Source of the DNA: Micromonospora sediminimaris | GTDB lineage: Bacteria; Actinomycetota; Actinomycetes; Mycobacteriales; Micromonosporaceae | NCBI GenBank assembly: GCA_900112325.1 | Contig: FOLJ01000002.1 | Coordinates: 248,001-312,000, forward strand | Direction: 5' to 3' | Length of the DNA: 64,000 nucleotides | Part shown: piece by piece, positions 34,135 to 44,034 of the stretch | Numbering within the stretch: the stretch's first letter is position 1 | How the letters are laid out: every line of letters starts with the position of its first letter | Translations under genes and position numbers: made by a program | Notes under the pieces: generated by a model | Databases searched by the model: none | Seen by the model: only the letters and a program-made list of their open reading frames with translations | Told to the model about the DNA's origin: nothing

Positions 34135-34842
34135 GTGACAAGCACCGACGACGCCAAGCAGGCCGTTCGCCGACGCGTCTGGGATCTCCTCGAACGCGAA
34201 GGCATGGCACCGCCAGGGGTGCATGGCCACATTCCTGACTTCACCGGCAAGGACGACGCCGCAGCCAGGCTCGCGGACCTGGATGTCTGGAAGAAGGCAA
34301 GGGTCATCAAGTGCAACCCCGACCGGGCCCAGTTGCCTGTCCGGGTGCGCGCCCTCCAAGAGGGCAAGCTGCTCTACATGGCGGTCCCGCGACTCGCCAC
34401 ACCGAAGCCTTTCTACCTGCTCGACCCGGCGGTGCTGACAGTCCCGTTCGAGACTGCCGCCACGAGCAAAGGCGCGCCCGAGATCACCCCCACGGTCGGC
34501 CCCGACGAAATGCGGCCGGTAGACATGATCGTGTGCGGCAGCGTCGCGATCAGCCGACGCAACGGCGTACGGGTTGGCAAAGGCGCCGGCTACTCCGACC
34601 TGGAGATCGCGCTCCTGACCGAGGCCGGATTAGTAACCCGGGACACCGCCATAGCCACCACCGTCCACCAGAGCCAGCTCCTTGACGAGGAACTTCCGGA
34701 CGCCGATCACGACTTCAGCGTCGACTATGCGATCACTCCCGAAGAGGTCGTTGCCTGCGCACCTGACCGGGCGCGACCGTCCGGCATCGTCAGGGGGAAC
34801 CTTCGCCCCGATCAGCTCGACAACATCCCAGCCCTGCGTTGA
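34135..34842 (+). CDS. 5-formyltetrahydrofolate cyclo-ligase family protein
   Basis: A 235-residue protein of the 5-FTHF cyclo-ligase family, which uses ATP to close 5-formyl-THF to 5,10-methenyl-THF. Features are the N-terminal helix with KQAVRRRVWDLLEREG, VRVRALQEGKLLYMAVPRL, PVDMIVCGSVAISRRNGVRV then GKGAGYSDLEIALL (nucleotide loop), and the late HQSQLLDEELPDADHDFSVD. It is longer than the usual 190 residues, matching an actinobacterial branch whose substrate is less certain. GTG 34135 follows AGGAG. It is probably co-transcribed with the XRE gene, ten bases upstream. Confidence 0.9.
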   Translation: MTSTDDAKQAVRRRVWDLLEREGMAPPGVHGHIPDFTGKDDAAARLADLDVWKKARVIKCNPDRAQLPVRVRALQEGKLLYMAVPRLATPKPFYLLDPAVLTVPFETAATSKGAPEITPTVGPDEMRPVDMIVCGSVAISRRNGVRVGKGAGYSDLEIALLTEAGLVTRDTAIATTVHQSQLLDEELPDADHDFSVDYAITPEEVVACAPDRARPSGIVRGNLRPDQLDNIPALR

Positions 34843-34949
34843 TCAAGCTCCGACCGATCCGCTGTCGTACCCGCGTCCACCGTTAGCCGATCCGGTCCAA
34901 CGGCTCCCAAGCACCCACCGAGCCACCAGCCACCACCGGCGTACGCGAA

Positions 34950-34988
34950 AAGGCCCCGACCGGCAGAGTTCTACCAGGTCAGGGCCTT
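34950..34988. terminator. Bidirectional terminator beside the tRNA-Lys 3' end
   Basis: A 12-bp stem with one G/U-type mismatch (34950-34961 with 34977-34988) has a T run on its minus-strand exit. It is positioned to end both the folate gene and the original tRNA-Lys transcript. Confidence 0.74.
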
Positions 34989-34994
34989 GCTCGT

Positions 34995-35039
34995 TGGTGC
35001 GCCGCCAGGGACTCGAACCCCGAACCCGCGGATTAAGAG
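34995..35039 (-). other. 3' half of tRNA-Lys(CUU): probable attachment site
   Basis: The minus strand reads from the anticodon loop CTCTTAA (anticodon CUU) through variable loop, T arm and acceptor strand to encoded CCA. Upstream of it the sequence no longer pairs: the anticodon stem's 5' strand and the whole D arm and 5' acceptor strand are missing. Such a 45-base 3' fragment is what remains at one junction when an element integrates into a tRNA gene. The chromosome side, with the tRNA terminator, is at lower coordinates, so the element extends to the right. Confidence 0.74.
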
Positions 35040-35322
35040 CCAGCGTCAATCTATGCCCCCGCGTGCCCACGCGTCCCACCAGTCCACGCATCGGCAGGTC
35101 TCGGCTGATCCCACCGGACTTACGTACCACACAGTCCATACGACGCCGACCCTGTCCACGGCGACCGAGCACCCGCCGAGCACCCGGATGTACGTTGACC
35201 CGGCGCGTACGCCGACAGGCGATAACCGCCGCCCCACGACGAAACCCAATGCTTCGGGCCAATGGTTCACCAAGCTGTTCCGGCAGCAGTCACAAACCCG
35301 CCGCCGGCCCAGCCTGTCACTG
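35040..35322. other. Left end of the integrated element, no gene
   Basis: About 280 bases between the tRNA fragment and the first element gene. A short tandem repeat CGAGCACCC occurs twice near 35167-35190. It may hold recombinase arm sites; no reading frame is convincing. Confidence 0.4.
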
Positions 35323-38300
35323 CTATCGCGCTTTCCTCCACGCCGCCGCGAACACCGGCTCCGGTTCCCACAGCCCGTCGTCGGGTCGCTCGACGAGCAC
35401 GTCGAAGTACCGCAACGCCTCCACCGACCGGGCGCCGCCACATTCGGTCACCTCAAGCCAGGTAGCCAGGTCCTCGCCGCTCATCGGAGCGTTGTAGTCG
35501 AGCAACGAGTCGAAAGCGGCCGCCAGCGTCGGGTTGTTCGCCAGTCCAACCTGATCGACGAACACACTGGCGGCTTCGGCGCTGTTGAGCCTTGCTGCGG
35601 TGATCGCATCGCACACGCGTCGAGCGGTGCGTTCGGTGGCCGCGAGCCGGGCGGCGTCGTCGAGCAGCACCGTCCATCCGCCGGTGGCCTCCAGCAGCGT
35701 CTTCTGGCTGGCCGCGTCACCGAAACACGAGATCTCGTTGTCGACGACCCACGACCGCAGGCCGCCCGGCGACAGCCGACGCAGCACGATCACCCGGTCG
35801 GTGACCTCCCCTAGCGGCGGAGCGTCGTCCTTGATGAACAGTTCGCTAACGCTGGCGTCGACGACCGCGACCACGGAGCGGGTCACCCCTGCTGCCGGCA
35901 GCAGGGTGTCGACCTGAAGCAGTTCGTTGAGCGCATTGTCGAGCCTCGTTGTTGACAGGTCGCTGAGCACGACCCGGTGCCGGTCACCGGGCGCCCCGCC
36001 GCGCAGTTCCCGCCGGTAGCCTGCTGGTCCCCGGGTCACGTGCAGGGTGAACCGCGCCCCGATCATGTCTGCTTCCTCAGTCAGCCGCGTCGCGACCCGG
36101 TCGATCCCGGTCGCCTGGGTGCCGACGACCACCCACAGGTGGTTGCCCCGTTCGGTCAAGGTGGCCAGCTGCTTCTCGGTCACCGGCGAGATGCGGCCGT
36201 CCGTCAGCGTACGACGGGCCTGCTCGGCCGACAGGGTGGTGACGACGTTACGCCATTCCAGGGCGCACAACTCTTCCTCGATGGTCTCCGCGGTGCCGAG
36301 AAGACGCAGCACGTTGCTGGACCGTAGCCGCCACCGGCCGCTAGTTTCCGACAGGACCCCGAGGCCGCTCATCTCCGACAGCAACGACCGGAACTCGTCA
36401 GCTCCCTGGTCGACGAACCCTTCCGGCCACCACGCCAGGCACTCGTCCCGCAGCACGTGCGTGGGGATGGCATGGTCGGCACCCTTCTCCAGCGCGGAGA
36501 GGGCGACGACGAGAGCGATCAGCTTGTACCGCGAGTCGAGGTTGAGGGTCAGGTGCACCGTCTCACGGATCTTCTGCCGGACGGCGTTGGAGCCGATCAC
36601 GCGTTCCAGGTCCTCGTCGCGGATGCGGTACCGCGGCCCTTCCAGGCCCCGTCGGCTCAACGCTTCCCGCACGAGCTCCTCGCCGACCATCTGCAGCAGC
36701 TTCGGCTGGTAGTTGCAGTAGGCGAGGACCCGATGGATGAGCTCGTCGGAGTCAAAGGAGATCCCGAGGGTGTCCATCGGGGTGAACATCAAATCGTGGG
36801 CCGCGGCTGGTGTCAACGGGCCGATGGCGATCGGGTCGCCGAAGTGCGCGCTGGCGAGCGGCTGGTTGGGCAAGTGTGCGAACCGCTGGACCTGGTGCAG
36901 GCCGGCGAACACTGGCTTGAAGTTACGGTTTGTGGTCATCATCAGGTTACGCAGGCGGGTGGTGTGCTCGAACCCTGTCCGGGCGTCGGCGTCGAAGAAC
37001 CCGTCGCACTCGTCGAGAAGCAGCAGCAGTCTGCGCTGGTTGTTGCTGCCCAGCCACGTGGTGATCGTCGTCTCGACGTACTGGGCGGCGTCGCGGGCCC
37101 GTTTGCGCGGCGAGGTGATACCCCGCTGGGCGAGCCGTTCGGCGATCATGTTCCACAGGTCGTCGATCTTGACCGTGGCGCCGAATCCGCCTGATAGCGG
37201 CAGGTACACCGCGACCCGGTCCTGGTAGAGCTCGAACTGGCGAGCGGCGGCCTGCAGCAGCGCCGACTTGCCCAGCTGCCGGCCGCCGTAGAGCAGGTTC
37301 GCGCCGTACGGGTCGAGGATGCTCTTGCGTTCGTCGACGCGTCCGAAGAAGATCTCCCTGGGCAGCGCGTCGTGTCCGCTCGGGTGGTACGGGTTGGTCG
37401 CCGCGTACGGCAGCAGGATCCGTTCGGTCGTAGCGAACAGTCCGCCTCCGCGGGCGGCGAGGAACGCAATCGCGGCGTCGTCGACGACCATGACCGGCCG
37501 GTCGGCGCGGGCCGCACACTCTTTGGCTAGGACCTTACGCTGTTCAGCCGACATGCTGCCGAACAGCAACACGAGGATCGGGTCGTTGCTCTCGTCCTGC
37601 TCCACCCAGGTCAGCAGCGTGGCGGCGTCCTGCACGCCCCAGCACAGCATCACCTTCAGCAGGTCACCGGCGCGGGACCCGAACGCCGGAACCCGTGCCC
37701 CACCGGTCAGCTTGACGCTGGTGAGCTCGACCCATTTCCGGGTCGGGGCGTTACCGAGCTTGTACGGGGTCCTTTCGCTGGTGAACTCGACACCGGCCAG
37801 CCGCAGCGCATACCCGAGCACCGACTTCGTCCGTTGGTGGCGCAACGACTGCCGTTCCGTGGTCAGCCGGTGCCACTGCTCGAGGCCCTCGACGGCATTG
37901 GTCCGTTCAAAATCGTTGAGCCGGCTGAAGTCAAGGCCGTTGTGGGCGCCGCCGTCCCGGGCGGCCCGGATCAGAGCCGGGGTGACACCGTCGGTGGCAA
38001 CGCCGAGGGCAGCGAGGAACTTCTCCAGGTCGGTAGGCCGGGTGGTGCTGGGTGGATCCTCTCCCGCGAGGGCGTTGAGCAGGTACTCCTCGGCGGTGGC
38101 GAGGTCTCCGGTGTCGATGCGGGCGTTGATGAGCTCCGCGGCGTTCTCGGCGACCTTGGGTCCGTTGGTGTTGGCCGCCCGGCTGGCGGCCTCGTTAAGT
38201 TCGATCGTGACACGGCTGCGCATCGCATCCCGGGCCTGTTCGGCATATTCGGGCAGGCGGCTGACGATGTCTTCGAGTTGACGTCGGACCGCGCCCAAAT

Positions 38301-41300
38301 CGGGCCGGTCGAGGCGGGCCGCCTCCAGTTCGGCGAGGACGCGGGAGTTATTGGCATGGCTGAGCTGTCCCAGCCGGGCTGCTTTCTCCACCTGCGTGGC
38401 GACATCCGCCCGCAACGCCCGCACCTCATTCTGCGACCGGGCGATGCTGCCCTCGAGGCGGTCCACCATTTCCTCGGCCCGTCGAGGGTCTTCGTCTGCG
38501 ACCGCGTCGATGATGATCCGCGCCGCGCCGTAGTCCTCGATGGCAAGCCGGGCGTCGAACGCGGCCGCCCACGATGTCTCCACCGCCGACTCGATATCGG
38601 TGATCGTCACTGGCCTGGCGAAGTTCAGTTTCGCGTCGACCGGCAGGGCCCGGCTGCGCAGCACCTCCCGGTTGAGGACGGTGTTCGGGTCCGGTTCGGC
38701 TCCGCCCAGCCTTGTCCCGTCCAACAGCTCGACACTACGGGCGACACTCTCGCGGCAGACCGCCGCGGCCGCTGCAAGCAGGCCGTCGTCGCCGATCGAC
38801 GCCGTGTCGTGCAGTTCGATGTCGGCGTCGATCCATCCCGCGCGGACCTCGTTACGCAGCTCCGCCAGCTGCGGGGGCACCTGAAGGCTGTCGCGGGCCG
38901 CGTCCGGGTTCGCCCGGACCGCGTCGACCCAGTTGCCGACGGCGTCGAGACATTCGCGTGCGTGATCGGTGAGGCGCCGGCGGACCGCGCCTTCCAGCGG
39001 CCGGGTGTTCTTCGCCCGGATCTGGGCGTCTTCCCGCATCAGTTCCTCGACGATTGCCTCCCGGCGGGAGAACTTGCGCAGCCGTTCGACGGCGACGTCA
39101 ATGTCAACCCGACGGTCGTGGGCGGCGATGTCGAGCACCTGGCCGATGAACCCGTCGGCGGACCACCACTGGTCGGCGATCTGCTGCGCGCGGGCGAACC
39201 GCACGGTCCGAAGTCGGTCCCGTGCCTGGACGGCGGCTTCGACGGCGGTGGCGATGCTCTGGTCAGCGCCCGCGATCGGGGCAAGCGCGGCGAGTGTCGC
39301 GCTGCTGGACAGAAGCCCGCGAGCGGAGGCCGTGCCGATCGCGCCGGCGACCCGGGCCAGGTGCGGCAGTTCATGCAGAGAACCGACCAAAGCTTGCAGG
39401 ATCGTTCCGGCGTTAGGATCGGCGGTCACCAGCGCCGCCCGGACGGCGGCGGCGAGCAGCGCCAGTTGGGCGGCGCGGTCACCGTCGAAGTGATGAACGT
39501 GCAGCGCGTCGAGGTCGGCACGCAGCGCAGCCGACGTGGCGCCGCTTTCACTGCGGACCGCTTCGGACAGGGCGAGCATACGCAGCGCCTGTGCCCGGGT
39601 GGCGCTCCCCCGCACGGTCTCGGCGTGAAACGCCAGGCAGTAGCGCCGTTTGCGTAGTAGCGACGCGATGAGGCTGTCGCCCGCGGCGTCATCGGGTTTT
39701 CGCGGTGAGACAGCTGGCTGATGCTGCTCAGACGGCGCCGTCGGCTGCAGATTGATCAGATCGGCCCCGTCGCTGGGCTGATCTGTGGTGCGGCGGGGCG
39801 CGCTGACGTCGTCGGTGTCGCCCGTTGCGGCAGCTACCCCCTCAGATGCTGCAGCCGCCTCCGTACCGTTGTCCGTTGTGTTCCCTAGATCGACGTGACC
39901 GGGGGCGGTGTCCGATACAGGTACCGGCGACTGGGCGCTGTCGGAGGTGATGTCCGTCGCGGCCGGCGGCGCGTCGACGGAGATACTCTCGGTGGCCATG
40001 ATCGGACCAGACGGTGGCGCACCGACAGCGTCTACGGCCTCGGTGGGGACCCGGTCTTCGGGCGCCGGCCCGGCCACATGCTCGACGGCATCGTCCTGGC
40101 TGAGGTCGCCGACCGGCGCCGGGGTGTTGTCGATTCCAGTGGTCAGTTTGCCCATGAGCGCGACAACCAGGACCGGTCCCAGTTCCGTGGGCAGGCGATG
40201 CTGGGCGGTGGCGTACAGGTGCATCGCCGTGGCGGTGTCGTCGGCTTCGGCGGCGTCGATGATCTGCACCAGGGTGGTCAGCGCGACGACATGGTTTCGC
40301 TGGTTGTCGTCCCAGCAGTCCTTGTCGAGCAGCTGCTCGGCGAGTTGGCGGACGCCTCCCAGCACATCGGCGCTCGTTGCCGGCCCAGACAGATGAGTCA
40401 GTCGTGTCAGCTGCTCGCGGGCGGTGTTCTCGTTGTCCTGCTCGGCTGAGGCGCGGTCGAGCGCGGCGGCGAGGGCGTCGCAGTCGTCACCGAAGTCGGT
40501 GTCCACACCGAGATCGGCGAGGACGGCCCGAGCATGCGTGACAACCGTGCCCAGCTCGGCGATCCGGGCGAGCAGGTGCGGATCGGGCAACTTTGACGCG
40601 GCGAGAGCGTCGAATATCTGCTGGGCTGCGTTGTGGGCGCTGTCGACGGCGGCACGCAGCCGGGCGGCGAGCTCGGCGGCCGTCGTAGCTCCCGTCAGGT
40701 CCGGGTCGACGCTGTCCGGCGCCGTATTGGTGGTGACGTCTGGTCCGGGAGGGTTGGTTTCAACAGGACCGTGGTGGCCGTCGACCACGTCAGCGGTGGC
40801 ATCGCCGACGTCGGGCACGTCCCCTCCGTCTTCGGCATCGGCGCCTGATTCGCCGCTGCCGACGGGTTCATCGCGCAGCACCTCAAGGCGGCCGCAGGCG
40901 GCGGCGATGTCGTCGACGACGTCCGCAGGCCAGGTCGGCAGCGCCAGCCCGCTGGTAAGTGCGATCCGCAGCGCGGCGACGACCTGTGGAAAGTCGTACC
41001 ACCAGACGAGCACCATCAACCGGACCGCATTCGCCTGGCTGACATCGTCGACCAGCGCCTTACGCAGAGCGGCGTCATCCCCGTCGATGAGCCACGCACT
41101 GAGTGGCTCCATCAGCCGCCGCAACACCGGCCGGGTGATGGTTCGGGCCGCCCGCCGGCGATCCTCAGTGGTCCACGTGCGCAGCCTCGCCAGCCCGTTC
41201 GCCGCCGCGATCGGCACGGGTTTCTTCGCCGACGGCACGCGCAGGTGACTCAGGAAGTCGGTGCGTTCCGGGTTGGGGATCCGCCAAACGAGGTCGGCGA

Positions 41301-41499
41301 ATTCTTCCGGGGTCAAGACTTTGAACGCCGCCTCCAGCCCATCGTTGAGGCGTTCGAGCTGGGCGGCGAGTTCCGCCTTAGCGGTGTATCCCTGCCGCTC
41401 TGCCTCGTCGGTGGCCTCTGCGGCCAGCTCGGCGAACCCTTCCGATGTACAGATCAGCACCGGTGCTTGCCGGTGGCGGTGCCGCAGACGACCACTCAC
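35323..41499 (-). CDS. Giant P-loop ATPase (STAND/AAA-like), third gene of an unnamed operon
   Basis: A 2058-residue protein. Residues about 1-210 are helical and hydrophobic. About 210-620 include an acidic, low-complexity linker (near 490-600). About 620-1300 is a long alpha-helical array. The ATPase lies at about 1375-1700: Walker A LLYGGRQLGKSALL near 1405, Walker B RRLLLLLDECDGFFDAD near 1495, then winged-helix-like segments. The C-terminal 350 residues are helical. This is a sensor-arm plus ATPase plus helical layout like STAND signal proteins, though with no known effector domain visible. GTG 41499 has AGGAG ten bases upstream. It follows the 799-aa gene by 135 bases. Confidence 0.82.
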   Translation of the reverse strand: MSGRLRHRHRQAPVLICTSEGFAELAAEATDEAERQGYTAKAELAAQLERLNDGLEAAFKVLTPEEFADLVWRIPNPERTDFLSHLRVPSAKKPVPIAAANGLARLRTWTTEDRRRAARTITRPVLRRLMEPLSAWLIDGDDAALRKALVDDVSQANAVRLMVLVWWYDFPQVVAALRIALTSGLALPTWPADVVDDIAAACGRLEVLRDEPVGSGESGADAEDGGDVPDVGDATADVVDGHHGPVETNPPGPDVTTNTAPDSVDPDLTGATTAAELAARLRAAVDSAHNAAQQIFDALAASKLPDPHLLARIAELGTVVTHARAVLADLGVDTDFGDDCDALAAALDRASAEQDNENTAREQLTRLTHLSGPATSADVLGGVRQLAEQLLDKDCWDDNQRNHVVALTTLVQIIDAAEADDTATAMHLYATAQHRLPTELGPVLVVALMGKLTTGIDNTPAPVGDLSQDDAVEHVAGPAPEDRVPTEAVDAVGAPPSGPIMATESISVDAPPAATDITSDSAQSPVPVSDTAPGHVDLGNTTDNGTEAAAASEGVAAATGDTDDVSAPRRTTDQPSDGADLINLQPTAPSEQHQPAVSPRKPDDAAGDSLIASLLRKRRYCLAFHAETVRGSATRAQALRMLALSEAVRSESGATSAALRADLDALHVHHFDGDRAAQLALLAAAVRAALVTADPNAGTILQALVGSLHELPHLARVAGAIGTASARGLLSSSATLAALAPIAGADQSIATAVEAAVQARDRLRTVRFARAQQIADQWWSADGFIGQVLDIAAHDRRVDIDVAVERLRKFSRREAIVEELMREDAQIRAKNTRPLEGAVRRRLTDHARECLDAVGNWVDAVRANPDAARDSLQVPPQLAELRNEVRAGWIDADIELHDTASIGDDGLLAAAAAVCRESVARSVELLDGTRLGGAEPDPNTVLNREVLRSRALPVDAKLNFARPVTITDIESAVETSWAAAFDARLAIEDYGAARIIIDAVADEDPRRAEEMVDRLEGSIARSQNEVRALRADVATQVEKAARLGQLSHANNSRVLAELEAARLDRPDLGAVRRQLEDIVSRLPEYAEQARDAMRSRVTIELNEAASRAANTNGPKVAENAAELINARIDTGDLATAEEYLLNALAGEDPPSTTRPTDLEKFLAALGVATDGVTPALIRAARDGGAHNGLDFSRLNDFERTNAVEGLEQWHRLTTERQSLRHQRTKSVLGYALRLAGVEFTSERTPYKLGNAPTRKWVELTSVKLTGGARVPAFGSRAGDLLKVMLCWGVQDAATLLTWVEQDESNDPILVLLFGSMSAEQRKVLAKECAARADRPVMVVDDAAIAFLAARGGGLFATTERILLPYAATNPYHPSGHDALPREIFFGRVDERKSILDPYGANLLYGGRQLGKSALLQAAARQFELYQDRVAVYLPLSGGFGATVKIDDLWNMIAERLAQRGITSPRKRARDAAQYVETTITTWLGSNNQRRLLLLLDECDGFFDADARTGFEHTTRLRNLMMTTNRNFKPVFAGLHQVQRFAHLPNQPLASAHFGDPIAIGPLTPAAAHDLMFTPMDTLGISFDSDELIHRVLAYCNYQPKLLQMVGEELVREALSRRGLEGPRYRIRDEDLERVIGSNAVRQKIRETVHLTLNLDSRYKLIALVVALSALEKGADHAIPTHVLRDECLAWWPEGFVDQGADEFRSLLSEMSGLGVLSETSGRWRLRSSNVLRLLGTAETIEEELCALEWRNVVTTLSAEQARRTLTDGRISPVTEKQLATLTERGNHLWVVVGTQATGIDRVATRLTEEADMIGARFTLHVTRGPAGYRRELRGGAPGDRHRVVLSDLSTTRLDNALNELLQVDTLLPAAGVTRSVVAVVDASVSELFIKDDAPPLGEVTDRVIVLRRLSPGGLRSWVVDNEISCFGDAASQKTLLEATGGWTVLLDDAARLAATERTARRVCDAITAARLNSAEAASVFVDQVGLANNPTLAAAFDSLLDYNAPMSGEDLATWLEVTECGGARSVEALRYFDVLVERPDDGLWEPEPVFAAAWRKAR

Positions 41500-41634
41500 T
41501 GGGGGTGTGACTCCTATTCGCGGATGGCTGTGCGCTGGAAACGGTGCTGGTCGTCGGCGGCCGCCGACGGCGAAAAGCTCAGTAGAACGGCCGGGTATGA
41601 CATCGATGACGTCGACACGGTCACGTTGTCGATG

Positions 41635-44034
41635 TCACGTCATCGGTAACCAAAATGGACCGGGATCACTCCCCCGTTGGTGCCCTTTGACGAAGGTGAA
41701 CCCTTCGGGAAGCCTCGTGTCGGCGTTCGGGCCCCAAACCTTGCGGACGTGCCGGGCATAGTTCTCCTTCGCCTGGTCGCTGGCGCGGTACCCGTGCGGA
41801 AGCGCCCGGCAGTTGGGCGGCACCCAATGCTCGCGGGTGCGCTCCCGCAGCGCCGCGTGTCGCTGTTGCGCCGCGGCGTAGTCGGCGTGCTGGCGGGCCG
41901 ACTGGCTGGGCCACCACACGAACGTGTCCGGTCCACCGCTTCCCGGCTTGTCGGCACGTCCCGGGTTCGGTTCACAGGTGAGCTTGCCGGCGTCGACAAG
42001 ACGTTCACAGGTGTAGATCACCTGCCACATCAGCGGCGGGTTGTCGAAGTCTGCGCCGAACAGGACGCCGAGCAATTGTTTGCCGGTCAGCCTGCGGGAG
42101 CCGAACGTGCCCTCGATGCCGTGACGGCGAAACGCGGCGAGGATCAGCCGCCGCAGCGGGTCAATCCCCTGGTATTTCGCCGGCACCGTCGGCGGTGCCG
42201 GTTCGTCGTCTGCGTCCGGCTTGGTGTTGTCAGTCAACTCGGGTGCCGGGTCGGGGTCGAGGTCGATTCCAAGGGCGGTGGCAAGCAGTCGATGGTCGGA
42301 GTCCCAGCGGAACTCGTCACCGTAGGGCAGCGGCCGTTCGAGCAACGTCGTCGTAGCGGCCAGTCTGCGGGCGCCGCGGGCGAGCGAGACCATGACCTTG
42401 ATCCCCGGGTAGAACGACAGCGGCCAAGCGACGCCGGTCAGCGCCCCGTCGCCGTGTTCGACCGTGTGGATCCTCTCGTCGTCGGCGAGGTCGTCGCCGT
42501 CGTGGTGCAGTTCGATGACGAGGGCGCCGTCGGCGAGCATGGCGGCGATCCGGTCAGGTACCGGCAGGGTGTCGTTGTCGAGGTGGATTGGTCGCAGCGC
42601 GACGGTGTACACGGCGATGTTGTCGTCGAGGTGTTCGACAACGACCTCGTCTCCGGCGGGTTCTTCTGTCTCGGTGTCGTCCGGTTCCGGGTGGGTCGTG
42701 TCGGGGTCCGGACCGGGTTCCCGCTGATCTGTGCGGGTGCCGGTGATCACTTCGGTGTCGTCAGTCGGTTGCTGGATGTCGGCCGGATCGGTCGCGCCGG
42801 TACCGTCATCGGTGCTCTGGGACGGCGGCTGTGACTGGTGGTAGCCGAGCCCGAGGGGTCGTAGCGGGTCGACGTCGCGCAGGTCCGCTGGGACCGGGGA
42901 CGGTTGCGCCAGCCACACACCGCCCACCTGCCACGGGTCGTCGACGCGCAAGTGGACTCCGTTCGGCTGCAACCCGTCGACGCCTGCCGCGGCGTGATCG
43001 GCGACGGCGAGGTTGGCGTGCACGACCGCTTCGGCGGCCGCGGTAAGCTCGAACGGGTCGACGTCGACGTCTCCCGGGTCGGTGGCGAACACCTCGTCGA
43101 CTCTGCCGGCCAGCAGCGGCCACACACCGGTGAACCGTGGTCCGGTCCCCGACCGTGCGATGGTGTGGACCAGGTCGTCGAGGTCTTCCCCGCCCAGCAG
43201 GCCAGGGTCTTCCCGCCGGTGGTGGTACCGGTCGACCGGGGTGGCGTAGCCGCCCCATCGACGCAGGTGCGGTGCGACGTCCAGCAGTTTGTCGATCGTG
43301 TGCAGCGCCGTCTGCAACGCTACGGCGAGGGTGTCGTCGTCGTGCGGGTCGATCAGCAGACCGCCGAGCGGGCCACCGACCAGTAGTGGTTTGCCGGCGG
43401 TGAGCAGATGGTGAGCATACAGGGCGACGTCGTCGAGGCCGGCCAGACGAGGACCGCGGTAGCAGACCTGTCCTGTCAGGTGTCCGCGCTCGTCGAGGAG
43501 CACACCACGCTGGCGCAGCCGGTGAAGTTCGGTGCGTTCCCGGGGTGTGAGTGGTGCGCCGAACGCTTCCGGGTCGACGATCACCCGTTCCGACCGGCAG
43601 CCGGTGTCGTCGAGGACCGCCGGTGCTCCGGACAGGCGTGCAGGGACCCACCCGTCGGGGTGGACGCCGTCGGCGGCGCCGAACCGGGCGACGACCTCTG
43701 CCCACAGCGACTGCTGACCCCGTTCGATGCGCACGAACGTGCCGACGGGCAGCGCCGGCAGCGTCGCGGCATCGGTGGTCAGCCGCACGAACATTTCGGG
43801 GTCGAGGACGGCGGCCTGGTAACCACGGGCCTGGGGATCGAAGCCGAAGTGCAGCGCGTTGAACGCGGTGGTGGTGTGTAGCGGCGCCCGGCGAACGTGG
43901 GCGACCTGCTCGAGGTAGGCGATGACGGCCGCGCGTACCGCGTCGGGGATGTCGTCGACCTCGCGTAGCAGATCGTCGGTGAACAGCGGTTCGTCGTCGA
44001 ACGGTCGCCATGTCGGTGTCGCGGTCATCGTCAT
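41635..44034 (-). CDS. Hypothetical protein, second gene of the unnamed operon
   Basis: A 799-residue soluble protein with no family I recognise. Residues 1-400 are mixed and globular (DDIPDAVRAAVIAYLEQVAH, ALHFGFDPQARGYQAAVLDP). About 415-475 is a strongly acidic, Pro/Thr/Asp-rich linker. About 475-800 is a second globular part, with DPLRRLILAAFRRHGIEGTF and YTCERLVDAGKLTCEPNPG suggesting a winged helix near 660-710. Its ATG overlaps the helicase stop by 4 nt, so it is translationally coupled and probably acts with that enzyme. Confidence 0.78.
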   Translation of the reverse strand: MTMTATPTWRPFDDEPLFTDDLLREVDDIPDAVRAAVIAYLEQVAHVRRAPLHTTTAFNALHFGFDPQARGYQAAVLDPEMFVRLTTDAATLPALPVGTFVRIERGQQSLWAEVVARFGAADGVHPDGWVPARLSGAPAVLDDTGCRSERVIVDPEAFGAPLTPRERTELHRLRQRGVLLDERGHLTGQVCYRGPRLAGLDDVALYAHHLLTAGKPLLVGGPLGGLLIDPHDDDTLAVALQTALHTIDKLLDVAPHLRRWGGYATPVDRYHHRREDPGLLGGEDLDDLVHTIARSGTGPRFTGVWPLLAGRVDEVFATDPGDVDVDPFELTAAAEAVVHANLAVADHAAAGVDGLQPNGVHLRVDDPWQVGGVWLAQPSPVPADLRDVDPLRPLGLGYHQSQPPSQSTDDGTGATDPADIQQPTDDTEVITGTRTDQREPGPDPDTTHPEPDDTETEEPAGDEVVVEHLDDNIAVYTVALRPIHLDNDTLPVPDRIAAMLADGALVIELHHDGDDLADDERIHTVEHGDGALTGVAWPLSFYPGIKVMVSLARGARRLAATTTLLERPLPYGDEFRWDSDHRLLATALGIDLDPDPAPELTDNTKPDADDEPAPPTVPAKYQGIDPLRRLILAAFRRHGIEGTFGSRRLTGKQLLGVLFGADFDNPPLMWQVIYTCERLVDAGKLTCEPNPGRADKPGSGGPDTFVWWPSQSARQHADYAAAQQRHAALRERTREHWVPPNCRALPHGYRASDQAKENYARHVRKVWGPNADTRLPEGFTFVKGHQRGSDPGPFWLPMT

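Noticed and set aside
34995..35072. Complete tRNA-Lys gene
   Set aside because: The sequence that should hold the 5' acceptor strand, D arm and 5' anticodon stem does not pair with the 3' half, so only a fragment is present.
36457..39657. Plus-strand frames of 200-600 codons inside the giant ATPase gene
   Set aside because: They are antisense shadows of a gene with clear Walker motifs; their translations are low-complexity and lack starts with ribosome binding sites.
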